Below, in pieces: positions 1 to 11,238 of a stretch of DNA of 64,000 nucleotides. Below the pieces are notes generated by a model, which saw nothing but the letters and a program-made list of their open reading frames with translations, was not told where the DNA came from and made no database searches. A program made the position numbers and the translations under genes. Numbering within the stretch: position 1 is the first letter of the stretch; every line of letters begins with the position of its first letter. This stretch comes from Voacanga thouarsii (taxonomy: Eukaryota > Streptophyta > Magnoliopsida > Gentianales > Apocynaceae): assembly GCA_026120185.1 (NCBI GenBank), contig JANUWF010003366.1, positions 496,001-560,000 on the forward strand. Reading direction: 5' to 3'.

Positions 1-229
1 CAACACTGGAGCAGTATCGCAATCTAAGGAGCCTCGGAACCACAAGAAGGGGAAACATATCGAGAGGAAGTACCACCTGATCCGGGATATCATCCAGAGA
101 TGGGAAGTCGTGGTGGAGCATATTACCTCAGAAAATAATCTAGCAGACCCATTCACCAAGCCTTTGGCTGAGAGAGTCTTCAAGAGACACTTAGACGCCA
201 TAGGGGTGGGCACCTTTGGACTTACCTAG
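1..229 (+). pseudogene. Ty1/copia RNase H C-terminus (element F), cut by window edge
   Basis: This is the last 75 codons of a copia pol polyprotein. In frame from base 2 it reads NTGAVSQSKEPRNHKKGKHI, then the conserved end ENNLADPFTKPLAERVFKRH, and stops at TAG 227-229. RNase H removes the RNA strand during reverse transcription in the cytoplasmic virus-like particle. The peptide is nearly the same as the minus-strand RNase H of element A (28207-28473), so F and A belong to one family. No internal stop is visible in this short piece. The rest of pol lies outside the window, so whether the whole gene is broken is unknown. Confidence 0.9.
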
Positions 230-237
230 TCTTAGAG

Positions 238-251
238 TGCAAGTGGGAGAT
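238..251 (+). other. Polypurine tract of element F
   Basis: The purine-rich run GTGCAAGTGGGAGAT lies 9 bases after the pol stop and directly abuts the LTR start TGTTGG at 252. The equivalent tract in element A is at 28185-28200 on the minus strand. Polypurine tracts prime plus-strand DNA synthesis. Confidence 0.75.
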
Positions 252-2281
252 TGTTGGATAGTATGCCCTCTTAGACTAGGTTTCTGATGTAAAATCGAAT
301 ATTTCAATGAAAGAATTTATTTTCAGAAATTGTTTGTGAATTTACTTTTTTGTTTGTGCACGATTTTCGTTTGGAACAGACCCATTGTGTTTAAATAAGT
401 GATCCATGTGAATGGTGGTCTTTCACAGTAAGGTATGGATCACGGGTTATTTAACACATAAACATTTGTTCTTAACCTATTGATGAGACTGGGAACCTCA
501 TCATGTTTAGGTTATTATATTATGAATTCCAAATGGGGAATGGCTTACCTTTAGCCAGTGGGTAGTCCACTCACTTCATGACATAAGAGTATTTCGAATA
601 CGTAGAACATGACCTATAGTAGTGGTTTCTCAAAGTACTATATGGTAGAAACTTAGACTACTACCGCTACAGCGTGGACTAGTACTCTACGACTTGAGTA
701 TGAGTTGGTGGTCTAGCGAAGCTGGAAGCATATACATTGATTTGTTGTAGTTGAGGTTCTATCGTAGGGCCAATATACTTGCATGTTGGGTATGTGTAAT
801 TAGTTAGTTAAGACAGACTTATACAAGATAGTTTCTGCACTATATCGCCCCTTGTGGTTGTCCGAATGGTCTAAATTATCCAGGGCCCTGGGAAATATGA
901 CTTGGATGTTTGCTTTAGGGTAGCTCCCTTAGAAAGCGGAAACACTCCAGGAAGTCGTGGACCATTGGACTAGAAGCCTAAGGAGGGTAGATGTCATTTA
1001 GTGGGGTGTTAGTACACTTCTTCCTCTCCAAATGTACGGCGATGTATAGAGGGGTATTTTAGTCATTTCACCTATAGGTCGGAGACTCTACGAATGCAGC
1101 ATTGTCCTTGGGGTCAATATTTCCTTATGGTGATATTAGGAAATATTTAAAATGCAAAATACAGCTATTTATATAGCAGGGGTATTTTGGTCATTTTTGC
1201 AGCCAAGGCGATGTGTTTTTTGGTCCTCGGGATAGCCCGTAAGTCCTAACTATTTTTGGGTTGAGGAATTGGTCTCAGTTGAAGAGGATTTTATTTTATT
1301 TTGTTTTATTTTATTTTATTCAGGAAGTCTAATTTATTATTGGACTGGAATAAAATAAATAAATAAATAAAATAGGAGTTGAGAGAAATTAATTAGCTAG
1401 TTTATTTGGTTAATTAATTATTCAGGGCCTAGGTCCAATATGAATAATTAAGAAATTAACCTGGGCTTAAACTGGGGAAAATAATTAATGTTTAATTATT
1501 TAGTAGGTTATTTATATAGGCCCAAGAAATAAATAATTAAAGATTAATTATTATGGTTCATTTGGGCTCATTAATTATTTATTGGGTTACTTATATAAGC
1601 CCAGGAAATAAATAATTAATATTTATTATTTTGGGCCTTTTGGGTCCAAGAAAAATAATAAATATTTATCTGGCCCAATAGCTTGGACCTTAGGGTTTTT
1701 TTCCAGATATGGTTAAGAGGAGTTTAAGGTTAGGCCAAACTGTTTCTCATGATAACATCCGGGTGTTTTGAAATCCCGGGGATATGTTTATCAGAGATTG
1801 AGAGACCTAGTTTAGGCTAATGATAAACAACTATTTGAAAAGAAAAAAACCCTAATTCTTTCCCTAGCCTCAAGCACTCACGTCTCTCTTGCTCTCTCAC
1901 GTCACCTCCCTCTGTGTTCTCTTCTTGTCTTCTTTGCTAACTAATAGCAACTGAACCAAGGAGTTTTGAGTCCATTATTCTTCTCCATTGTGTTCACAAA
2001 CTAGAGGTTAGGCTAAGGAATATCCCGAGAGCTGGAGAGCTAAGCGTTAATGCAAATAAGGAGAAGTCGAAGGCTAGCAGGTGTTCAACCGGAAGCTCCT
2101 TCAAGTGTGCAAAGCGAGGCGATTCTATCCGTTCAATCTGTTCCTACGCAACCTAGGAGGGTTAAGGAACGCAAAGGTATGATCTTCACGCTTCCGCGTG
2201 GCCTTTATGGCTCTCGTTTTATTTTTCTCCAATTTTTTTTACGTACAGAGCATGCTCCCCTGTTTTTCATTTTCCCCCATG
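252..2281 (+). repeat. 3' LTR of copia element F (3' end truncated)
   Basis: The LTR starts TGTTGGATAGTATGCCC straight after the polypurine tract. Its first 1.0 kb aligns by eye with the LTRs of element A read on the minus strand; after about 1280 it diverges into AT-rich repeats. It contains a TATA-like CTATTTATATAG (1165-1176), a long hairpin (1288-1374), two tandem palindromic units (1492-1540, 1571-1619) and a pyrimidine-rich segment near 1850-1960. At about 2282 it runs without a TG..CA boundary into B-family LTR sequence, so its 3' end is missing. The 78-codon open frame at 2050-2286 has no recognisable domain and is treated as chance. Confidence 0.75.
1165..1176 (+). promoter_or_regulatory. 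TATA-like box of the F/A-type LTR
   Basis: CTATTTATATAG lies about 910 bp into the LTR in a block also recognisable in A (minus strand near 23045 and 49645, where it is partly decayed). Its position well inside a long LTR fits a U3/R promoter. No transcript evidence is available. Confidence 0.35.
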
Positions 2282-3769
2282 AATGAGATAGGACATCATT
2301 AATGTGTTATGACTAGCATATGTTAGACTCCCTGAATTAATTAGGCGGTAGTTCTCACATTCGTAAGTATTGTGATAATCAAAGTTAACACGTGAATGCT
2401 TGTTAATAGAACAAGTGCATTGGATGACTTGACTATGAGATAATCACATGCATAACTATATAGAACTAGTGATAGAATCTCGCTATAGCAAACGTGCAAG
2501 TATCATTAGACTTGAGATCTCTAAAGTACTTTATTTACTGAGCATTGTACTTTGATTCTAATCTCTGGAACTAGAATGAAGACCGCCTATGCGATGGATA
2601 TTGGAGAAAATGTGAGGTAAACAAAAGCAGTTGAGAGGGTCAATAAAGGATTTATCACTCCTAATTGTATGGGCTAATATCTCACGGCCACTTGCTGGAA
2701 TTACTTCTCGTGAAATCCTTGGGCTAGGTGATTGTGTATTGGAAACAGTTCCAATTGATATACATGTAGAGTAGTGGATTCATAGTAGAAGTACTAATTT
2801 ATTCAAACCAGAGTTAAAATATATTTTGGAGGGAGTTGGTGCTAATTTCATACTCCAAACCAACTAAGATATTGTATGGTGAGGGAAATTTATTGCATTT
2901 TAGTTTGTTATTGAAGGGTTCATGTCAAACCACTTGACTTCCTGGACTCTTGGTAGTCATGATGTGTTGCTTGATACCACTCATGATCTGCTGAATATGG
3001 GTTTATTAATTCACCAATTAATAACCCAATCCAGATTAGAATTACTAGATTAATTAAAAATTATTAAGGATTATTAGTCTTAAAGACATTTGAATTAATT
3101 CATATTTGCTACCAATAGGTTGGAAAACCTAATAGGTCACACACAATAGAGGATTAAGTACTTAAGATGTTATTTGACAACATTATGGGGTTAAATGTGA
3201 GAAGAAGAAGTTATTGTGGTAAAATTATAATTAGTTATAATTTTTAGGCCAAATTATATATGTGAGACCTTATAGGTTCAAATTACAGTTAAAGAATTCT
3301 AATTCTTTTAGATTTCATCAGCGGCTATTTTTCTGGGATTTTTCCCAGAAAATAAGCGGTGATTGTTCTTTCCAAGAATGACAAAAAAGATTATTTTCTA
3401 GGTTTTTCGTTTGAGACACATGGTTTTCTCTTCTTCCACTCTGCATTTTTACCTTAGCTGCCATTCTTTCTCTACTAGCACAGAGATTGTGTTTTGGGCA
3501 TTAAGTAAGCATCCTCATGCAGATTACAGTTAGAGTTAATCTCACGTTGAGATTGAAGAGGCAAGATAAATTGTTGAACATCCGGTTGCTGTTTGATCGA
3601 AAGGTTTGCTGGGTCGTGCCTCAACCTTCACAGACGAAGGAATTTTTTGAATGACAGAGGTAAAACCATGCTTGTTCCTTTGCCTGTTTAAATCATATGC
3701 ATGTGATCTTGGGCTGGGATTTCTATTTTCCCCTACTATAAGTGTTATAGTATTTATGAAATCCCAACA
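2282..3769 (+). repeat. 5'-truncated 5' LTR of copia element G (B-family relative)
   Basis: From about 2282 the sequence matches the interior of the B-family LTRs, for example the solo LTR at 14435-16149 starting near its base 14660, including the block ending GACTTCCTGATTTGATCAGGC in that copy. It ends in ATCCCAACA at 3769 and is followed by a primer-binding site, so it is a 5' LTR. The first roughly 230 bp of the expected LTR is missing and replaced by the end of F. The last 200 bp has diverged from the other copies. Confidence 0.75.
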
Positions 3770-3770
3770 A

Positions 3771-3783
3771 TGGTATCAAAGCC
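3771..3783 (+). other. Primer-binding site of element G (initiator tRNA-Met type)
   Basis: TGGTATCAAAGCC follows the LTR end by one base. It matches the plant copia consensus TGGTATCAGAGCC, complementary to the initiator tRNA-Met 3' end, with one G-to-A change. Elements A, B and E use the same primer. Confidence 0.8.
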
Positions 3784-4580
3784 TTCTTGTTTGTGATTTT
3801 AACGGGTTCATTATGCTATGAAAGTGTTTCAAGCATGGTTCTGGGCATTGTTTGTCATGTGTGTATTCTGAAAAGTGTTTGCAAAATGCATTATTTTTTT
3901 GGTTCAAATTATTTCTTAAAATTGTTTCAAGGATCGTGGGTCTCTATTGTGTTGTAAACCTGTGTTGATTTTCATTAAAATTAGTTTTCTGAAAAATTAC
4001 AGTTTCGTTTTCAATAAAGAAAATATGGTTTTGTGTTTTCTACTTGTGCGGCGTAAGAAGTTCTTCTGGTTTGATTTCCTACATAATAGAATGTCTGTTT
4101 TGATCAAAGATGAAAATTGTTTCGTGAGATTTTGAATTGCAGGTTTGTGAACACTGCTAATATAAACATGAATAGAATGTCTGTTCTATGAAAACGTTGC
4201 AAAAATCAAAAGAAAACAATCCAGGAATTGTTTTTGGAAGATAAACAAGAAAGGAGAAAAAAAATTTTTTTTTTCTCATATGGAGCTAAGCCGCAGCTTG
4301 AGGCACAATTGGCCCTAAGCCGCAGCTTGCTCGGGACATGCTTCCTGAAGCCAGGCAGCTGTGGGTCTTCCTCAATTGATCATGGGAAGGATGTATAACA
4401 TCCTCAGGATGAGTTTTTGTCCTTCTGTGGGTTTCATGTAAAAGAATAAAAATTTCTTTCAATTGACTTTCATTTTTGCCCCACTAGTTGTTTTTTTCCC
4501 CCCTTTTCCACATGCACCCAAAGTTTTCTAGAAGTTATGTTTTGGGAGTAATCAATATTAATTTCCAAAAGGAGTGCAAC
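3784..4580 (+). other. Leader remnant of element G; no gene recognised
   Basis: This stretch follows the G primer-binding site and would be its untranslated leader. It is AT-rich with a poly-T run near 4266 and holds two direct copies of CTAAGCCGCAGCTTG (4286-4300, 4315-4329). A 62-codon open frame at 3947-4135 has no recognisable domain. The join to gypsy element D lies somewhere around 4500-4590 and was not resolved to a base. G gag and pol are absent. Confidence 0.5.
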
Positions 4581-4878
4581 AAGATAAGAAAATGATGGAA
4601 GCCTAGGGAAGATTGAAAACCTAGGGAAGGTTGGAACAAGGATAAAGGAAAAGCTATAGAGAGGCCATAATGAAATAGAGACATCAAGTGCTTCAAGTGT
4701 CCTGGCTATGGACAAACTTCCCGTGAATGTCCAAGAAAAAAGGCTATGTGCACTAACCCCTATGGAGAAGTCTCAACCAACGAAGAATAAGAAGGAGAAA
4801 GATGCCAAGGAAACTAGGAAGAAAATATGGAAGAGGGGAGTGATAAAGAGGAAGTAGTTGGTTAAGAGTATTCCTTAG
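4580..4878 (+). pseudogene. Ty3/gypsy gag C-terminus with zinc knuckle (element D, part 1)
   Basis: In the frame containing GAC at 4680 the translation includes CFKCPGYGQTSREC, a CCHC zinc knuckle (C-X2-C-X4-H-X4-C) whose histidine is replaced by glutamine. Such knuckles bind genomic RNA in the nucleocapsid. The frame carries several stops on both sides of the knuckle. At 4878 it is cut by copia element E; the target CTTAG is duplicated at 18788, where the same frame continues toward the protease. The 5' part of gag and the 5' LTR of D were not found. Confidence 0.7.
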
Positions 4879-6064
4879 TGAAAAACCTTATAGGGGGGAC
4901 AAATAAGGCTTTTGGCAAACTAAAATTTTTTGACTCATCTGATATACAGAATAATAAAGATCATTAAGTTTCTTGGACTGACTTTATGGTGACAAAGAAA
5001 GTTATCCAAGAACTCTTCAAGATATATCCAAATTCAGACAAAGAAAGAAACACGAAGCAGTTAATAACTTATGAAAGGAAATGAGACACAGAATGTATAA
5101 TAGTTCGATCTACTAAGATCTACGTCCACTACCTTAAGCTCACACTTAAGGATTTTCAACCATATTTCATTTACTCCACTCAATGAAATCAAACTGTACC
5201 ACATACAAGAGAGGATCACCATACTAGGTTTTCCAAAACCTCTCAATTAAACAATCACAAGAAGGTTCACCCCAAATGTGTTTTACACCACAACCTTGTA
5301 CTACAAAGGAGATTGAATATCAATAGAACAGTAAAAGCTCACTTATTTGAGCAGATGTTCACTAAGGTACAAAGTACAAACACTTTTACCTTTGACACAA
5401 TATGAATTCACTTTGAAACACTTGATAAAAGGATATTTTTGTAAACTGTTGAGCAATAGTGTTTCTTAGAAGAATGTCACAAAAATCTTATGTCTAATCT
5501 TGTTTAGAGGCTATTTAAACAGCAAAAATGTGAAGTATCAATGGCTATAAAACGGCTATAATTTTTCTATTAAATTCACCTGTGTTTTGGACTCAAGTCT
5601 TGGATGACGATGCATCCAAAAGGTAAGTCCAAAATGGCACTTTTTCAGGCAGAAACATTTCAACACTGTTTACAGGATTTTGGACAAATTTTTTGGATGC
5701 AGAAACATCCAAACTACTCAATCCAAAATTCTGAGATTTTTAAAACATTGAAATCTTTTTCTTTGTGTGCTGTAAGGTAAAAATCAATTGAATCAAAAGG
5801 TAAAGAGACATATGAATTAATAGAATTACCTTAATAACACTTCCTAGTCTAAATTTCTTCTATAAGGACTTCTTGGTATACAACCCCATATACTTTGATC
5901 TTCCATACTTGAATTCCATTACTGAAGAGTTTCTTAACAATCATATCTGAATGCTTTAGAAGAATAGAGGTAAAACATGTCCTATCACATATAGATTACA
6001 CAAGTCAGTTCTCATCAATGTTTGTCATAACTCAAAACATAGGAGAAAACCCTTAGAGCTAACA
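4879..6064 (-). repeat. 3' LTR of element E
   Basis: In element direction it runs from TGTTAGCTC (ending at 6064) to ...TTTTTCA (4879). It has exactly the same length, 1186 bp, as the 5' LTR at 17602-18787 and aligns along its whole length with scattered substitutions. It carries an array of TTTGGA/TCCAAA motifs at about 5580-5740. The TATA box seen in the 5' LTR has decayed here to TTTAAATAG near 5510. Confidence 0.92.
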
Positions 6065-6081
6065 ATCTCCTCCTTTTTGAG
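6065..6081 (-). other. Polypurine tract of element E
   Basis: On the minus strand CTCAAAAAGGAGGAGAT directly precedes the LTR start TGTTAG. It would prime plus-strand synthesis of E. Confidence 0.8.
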
Positions 6082-7358
6082 TAATGACAAACTTGATAAA
6101 AAATTATATATATAAATAACAATAATGTGTATAGACTGAACATATTGATGAACAGAGATATGAATATTTTTTCATTGAAATGCAATCTCTCATTATAGGT
6201 CTCAAAGAGTGCTTATGAGATTAAGATAGACAATTTTAAAGCAGGAGATATAGTAGGCAAGTTATAATATGAGATGCCCCCTCTTAATATTTGCCTATAT
6301 GAATATTTCAAAATGAGAGGGAAAAACTGAATTCAATTTTGTACGTCTAAAACGTATGTCCAAAACATTTGTGAAAGTATGTATGAAACCTTTATGGATA
6401 CAGGTTTTAGATGTCCAAAAGATGTGTGCCCAAAACAGTATGAATCTTTAAAGAAATATTTTTTTGGATTAAGGAAGTTTCAGTCCAAAACTCCCCCTAA
6501 CACACTTCACGAGATAATGGATTTTCCAAATTTTCAAAGAATTTTAAACATAAGGGAAAACAATCCATCTGACTGGAAATTTGATTTTGTCTCAGAATCA
6601 AATCCACATCTTCTCAGATTAGTCTCAAAGACACCTTCATTATGAAGAGAATACTTTTTGAATAAAAAGATTTGAGTGACCATAAACTGAAATCAGCGAT
6701 GATCAATTTTTATATGAAGCAGTTCATCAAATCAACCACAAGGTATTATAAGCAGAAGTTTAGCAAAAAATTATCCCAACATTCTAAGAAAAAACTTCTA
6801 ATCATTTTTCAATAATCATATCCAATAAAGCAAACATTTTCCCAAGCAGTATCGTATCAGATTATATTCATATCAGTCTAATATCTTCCCAGTCATTGCA
6901 GCAACATCAACAATTTCCAAAACAGTATCATATCAGTTCATATCTTCCTAATCATTCAAATCAGTCTAATATCTTCTCCCCCTTCATATCTTAACCAATA
7001 TCCCAGTCATTCATACAGTTTAGATCAGTTCAATATGCATCATAACAGATTATATCGGATCAGTTCATATGAGTTCAAAAATGCATCATAACAATTCATA
7101 TCAGATTAGTTCATATGCATCATAACAGATCATATCAGATCAGTTCAATTTTCTTCCCCTTTGTCACAATCAAAAAGAGTAATAGCAGAAAGAAAGTGGA
7201 AGAAACGGAATCTAGATAGATCAGAATTTAAGCAGTATGCAGAATTATAACAGTTATCCTTGTGCATAATTTAAAAACAGGAAAGTAAATTATCCAATTT
7301 GTAGAAAGTAAATTAGTTATGATGTCAACTGAAGATCATTATGCCCATACTGGTCTTC
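6082..7358 (-). other. 3' untranslated region of element E
   Basis: This lies between the stop of the extra open frame and the polypurine tract. It holds a small cluster of GTCCAAAA-type motifs (6340-6500) and, at about 6840-7150, degenerate tandem repeats built from words such as CATATCAG, CAGTTCATATC and TTCATATCAG. The plus-strand 88-codon frame at 6379-6645 overlaps the motif cluster and shows no domain, so I do not call it a gene. Confidence 0.6.
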
Positions 7359-8897
7359 CTAGGAGATTTTAATGGTTTCAACTTTTGATTCGACACCCTT
7401 TTTTGAGTGTTGACCAGCAATCCTATTGGATGTTCTCTTCACCATAACATGCTTTTGTATCTTTCCAGATAAGACATGTGGTTTAGAAGATACAGAAAGT
7501 GCTATAGCTTCCTTAATTGGAGATTTTGCTTGGGTTTGCTCAGTAGCATGCTCTTCCTCTATGGCAAGCAAATCAGTTTCTTCGTTAAAGACGGGTTCAT
7601 CTCTTATTTGTTTTTCTTGACCAGACATTATAGGGGTAGACACTGGTGCATCTATTTTTGCAGTCTTCTCTACTGCAGTCAATCTATTTTCAAGACTTTA
7701 AAGTTCAGAATTGAGATTATCCAATTTCACAACCAGTGAGTTGATAGCATCTAATATACTCACAGATAATCCCTCATCCTTTTCTTTCCCCTTAGGAGAG
7801 GATTATGCCTGAGAATCATCTTCAAACTTTTTTTTTGTTCCAGCAACAAGAATAGACATTCTTTCAGCTTTAACTTTCATCAAATTTTCTCTTTCTTTAC
7901 CCTCAATGTCTCTCAGTAGCTTCCATTCATTACCCATTTTCACATAACCCATTCTCTCAAAGGAGCCAAAGCTATAAACATTCATCTTTATTAGATCACA
8001 AGGAACAGGATTTAAATCAACATGAAAATGATTGAACACTCTAGATAATAGGTTTCCATAAGGCAGAGCTTTGCTTGATGTATTCCTTGATTGTAGCATT
8101 AATTGGGCAGCTAAAAACCCAAAGTTTATTTGCCTACCCTCTGGCAAGGCCAACATGATTACCATTTGCAGGAGGCTTATGGAGGTCTTATGTCCATAGC
8201 TCGAAATCACCATAGTGGAAAACCATATGTTGCGTAATTCTTCCAACTCCATTAAGTCATTTGGTACTTCTGTTACCAGAGTTCCCAAAACTCTTTCCTC
8301 CAATAAAGATTCCTCAAATTTCTTCAAACAAAAAATATCATTTCCCTTTAGAAATTTGTTCAACTCAAAATACTAAATTCCAACATCCCTCACATCACAG
8401 ATCCTACTTAACAGATGGTGATCAAACTCAATATCTTTTCCATTAACTCTTGACACATACCATCGAATTATGAAACCTCCCCCAGTTTCCTCAAGACTAC
8501 CTTTTCTTAAATTAGCATAAAATTCCCAGATAAGTGGAGTAAATAATTTCTCATCAACAAAAAGAAAACTACCCCATCCAATGTGTTCAAATATATCTAA
8601 TACATTTGAAAGATTTAGAAAGGCCAAAGGATTTGCATGGTATCCAGAAATAACCGTTATGTTCCTTAAAACCCAGTCATTATAATTAGTTTCACATTTA
8701 GAGTCTATTAAACAGAGTACTTGATTTTCAGAACTCACTTGTTTTGGAAAAGATTTTGATGAGTCATAGTGTGACGCTGAGAAGTCCAGTTAAGGGGAGA
8801 CTTCTTTCCCTTTCGCTTTGCTTGAAGTTGAACTCTTTTTATTCGTCTTCGGAGATGTTTTGTGCCCCTTCTTTAGTTTTGGTGCAGAAGATTTCAT
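7359..8897 (-). pseudogene. Extra ORF of element E, downstream of pol (plant transposon-protein-like)
   Basis: One frame runs from ATG at 8897 to the stop at 7359: 513 codons with four internal stops (8790-8792, 8373-8375, 7803-7805, 7698-7700) and no frameshift. Residues 1-31 are rich in Lys and Ser (KKGHKTSPKTNKKSS), like a nuclear-targeting or RNA-binding tail. Residues about 60-330 are globular and resemble the domain Pfam lists as putative plant transposon protein (PF20167), with FYANL and ISSYGHKTS-type blocks. Residues about 380-420 look like a coiled coil (LVVKLDNLNSEL..LENRL). It follows pol by 468 bp, where SIRE1 has its env-like gene. I see no clear signal peptide or membrane segment, so env function is not supported. 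Its role is unknown. Confidence 0.7.
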
Positions 8898-9160
8898 TTT
8901 TTCCATTCGTAAGATTAAGGCTTTTTCTTTTTAGATTGGCAGTTTTCTTTGAAGAAGAAGAACACAGAGACTTTTGGAGGAATCAGTTACAAAGGTTTAG
9001 AGAAACACCAAAGTTCTTTGAATGTTTGGAGCAATGTGATATAAAGTGCATTGAAAAGATAAAATTTTCACAGAAGTTTAGAGAAATGCACAAACCAACT
9101 TTCTGAAATTAAAAAAAATTGGAATAAGGAAAAATATAGAGTTTATATATATAAAAAAAA

Positions 9161-9310
9161 TGTTTTGGATTTTGACCCAACCCGAAATAATCATCCAAAC
9201 AAGACTTTTTCAGAAATGCATTTTGGATGCGGGATTTGGACTTAAATACTATGTCCAAACAGTTGTTGGTGTGATTTGGATGCAAACACTGTATCCAAAA
9301 ACATTTTTTT
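9161..9310 (-). promoter_or_regulatory. TTTGGA/TCCAAA motif array upstream of the extra ORF
   Basis: Seven copies of TTTGGAT, TTTGGAC or their complements occur in 150 bp between the pol stop (9365) and the extra ORF start (8897). The same words, about eight in 150 bp, occur in both LTRs (near 5580-5740 and 18305-18460). Shared phrases such as TTTTTCAG(A/G)..ATGCA nearby suggest common origin. A role as an internal promoter or processing signal is inference. Confidence 0.4.
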
Positions 9311-9364
9311 TTTTTTTTTACTAATCCTGCAAAATAAAGATAACTGATGCCAAAAGGTTAGATA

Positions 9365-11238
9365 TCAGAATTTTGTAATTCCCAAATCACTTCTCAGATT
9401 GTTGAATCTTTCTTCAGCTAGAGGTTTAGTGAAGATATCTGCAAGTTGTTCATCAGTTGAAATATATTCAACACACACATCACCTTTGAGCACATGATCT
9501 CAAATGAAATGATATTTAACTTCTATATGCTTTGTCCTAGAATGTTGAACATGATTTTCTATTAGATTGATAGCACTAGTATTATCACATAATATAGGTA
9601 CGCAATTAAAGTTAAGACTAAAATCTAGCAATGTATCCTTCATCCACAAAATTTAAGAACAATAACTGTCCGCTACAATGTATTCAGCCCCAGTAGTGGA
9701 TAAGGCTACACACGCCTGCTTTTTGCTATGCCATGACACAAAAGAGTATCCAAGAAATTGACAATGGCCACTAGTACTTTTTCTTTCAACTTTACAGCCT
9801 GCATAATCTGCATCAGTGTATCCTATAAGATCAAATATGTTAGTGTTAGGATACCATAAGCCATAATCATATGTGCCAATTAGATATCGGAGTATGCGTT
9901 TTACTGCACATAAATGTGATTCCTTTAGACAAGACTGAAAATAAGCCCAAAGACATACTGAAAACATAATGTCTGGTCAGCTAGCAGTAAGATAGAGTAG
10001 ACTTCTAATCATACCTCTATACTTATGTTCATTTACTTTCTTACATTTTTCATTTTGATCAAGTTTTATAGAAGTACTCATAGGTGCACAGATTTCTTTT
10101 CCTTCATTCATTCCAAATCTTTTGAGCAACTCCTTGGCATACTTAGATTGATTTATGAAGATCCCATCATTGGTTTGCTTAATTTTCAATCCGAGGAAGA
10201 AGCTTAGTTCTCCCATCATACTCATTTTGAATTCTTGCTGCATAGTCTTAGCAAACATCGTGCACAAAGAGTCGTTAGTAGAACAAAAAATTATATCATC
10301 AACATAGATTTGAACAATTAGTAGATCACCAAAATTATCAGATTTGATGAACAAGGTGGTATCAATCAAGCCTCTTGAAAAACCTTTTGAAATTAAGAAA
10401 CCACTCAGTTTCTCATACCAAGAACTTAGAGCTTGCTTTAATCCATAAAAAGCTTTAGAAAGTTTGAAAACGTGATTTGGAAAATGCTCATGAATAAAAC
10501 TAGGAGGTTATTCAACATATACTTCCTCCTCAATAAAACCATTTAGGAATACACTCTTAACATCCATTTGATAGAGCAGGAAATTTTTGAAGAATGCAAA
10601 AGCAAGAAACATTCTTATAAATTCTAGTCTAGCAACAGGAGCAAACGTCTCATCATAATCAATACGTTCTTCTTGATTAAATCATTGGGCGACTAATCTA
10701 GCTTTATTTCTAATCACAACTCTATTTTCATCAAGTTTATTTCAAAATACCCATTTGGTTCCAATAACAGGACGATCAAGAGGTCTAGGGACAAGTTTCC
10801 AAAATCAATTTCTTTCAAAATGGTTTAATTCTTCTTGCATAGAAATAATCCAAAATTCATCATGCAATGCAATATCAATACAGTTAGGTTCTATATTTGA
10901 GAGAAGAGCAAAGTTGTCAATGAAATACCGTCTAGTTTTAACTCCATAGTTTGGATCACCAATGATTTGTTCTTTGAGATGCCCTGTTTTGTATTTCTAA
11001 TCTTTTGGCAAATGTTGATTCGTAGAATCTTCAGTTTGTTCTTTTCCTTGTTTAGGTTGCAGCTCTTCAATTTCTTCTTCTTTTGCATGAGTATCTAGCG
11101 GTGGAGCTTTGAGTTGATCTAATTTGACTAACTTTGAACTTCTTATATCATCATCATCTCTTTTTGAAGCATAAATGTTAGATTCATCAAACACAACATG
11201 CACGGATTCTTCCACACAAAGAGTTCTTTTATTGTATA
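9365..11238 (-). pseudogene. Element E pol: reverse transcriptase and RNase H
   Basis: Read on the minus strand, this holds an acidic integrase-RT linker (about 11215-10997), then the RT fingers and palm with MDVKSVFLNG and the catalytic IYVDDIIF (about 10310), then RNase H with GYTDADYAG, ALSTTGAEY and the terminal LADIFTKPLAEERF, ending at TGA 9367-9365. RT copies the RNA genome; RNase H removes the template. The frame is continuous from about 10369 to the end but broken by stops such as the one after VADSYCS and others in RT. Its 5' side is interrupted by a solo LTR at 11239. Confidence 0.85.

Noticed and set aside
6379..6645. 88-codon plus-strand frame beginning MYETFMDTG
   Set aside because: It lies antisense in the 3' untranslated region of E, overlaps the TCCAAA motif cluster and shows no family resemblance.
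6840..7150. Repeated CATATCAG/CAGTTCATATC words considered as a CRISPR or satellite array
   Set aside because: Units are irregular in length and spacing and lie in the 3' untranslated region of a retroelement. They are degenerate simple repeats.
7359..8897. Calling the extra ORF of E a viral-type envelope gene
   Set aside because: The position fits SIRE1 env-like genes, but no signal peptide, membrane anchor or cleavage motif was seen.
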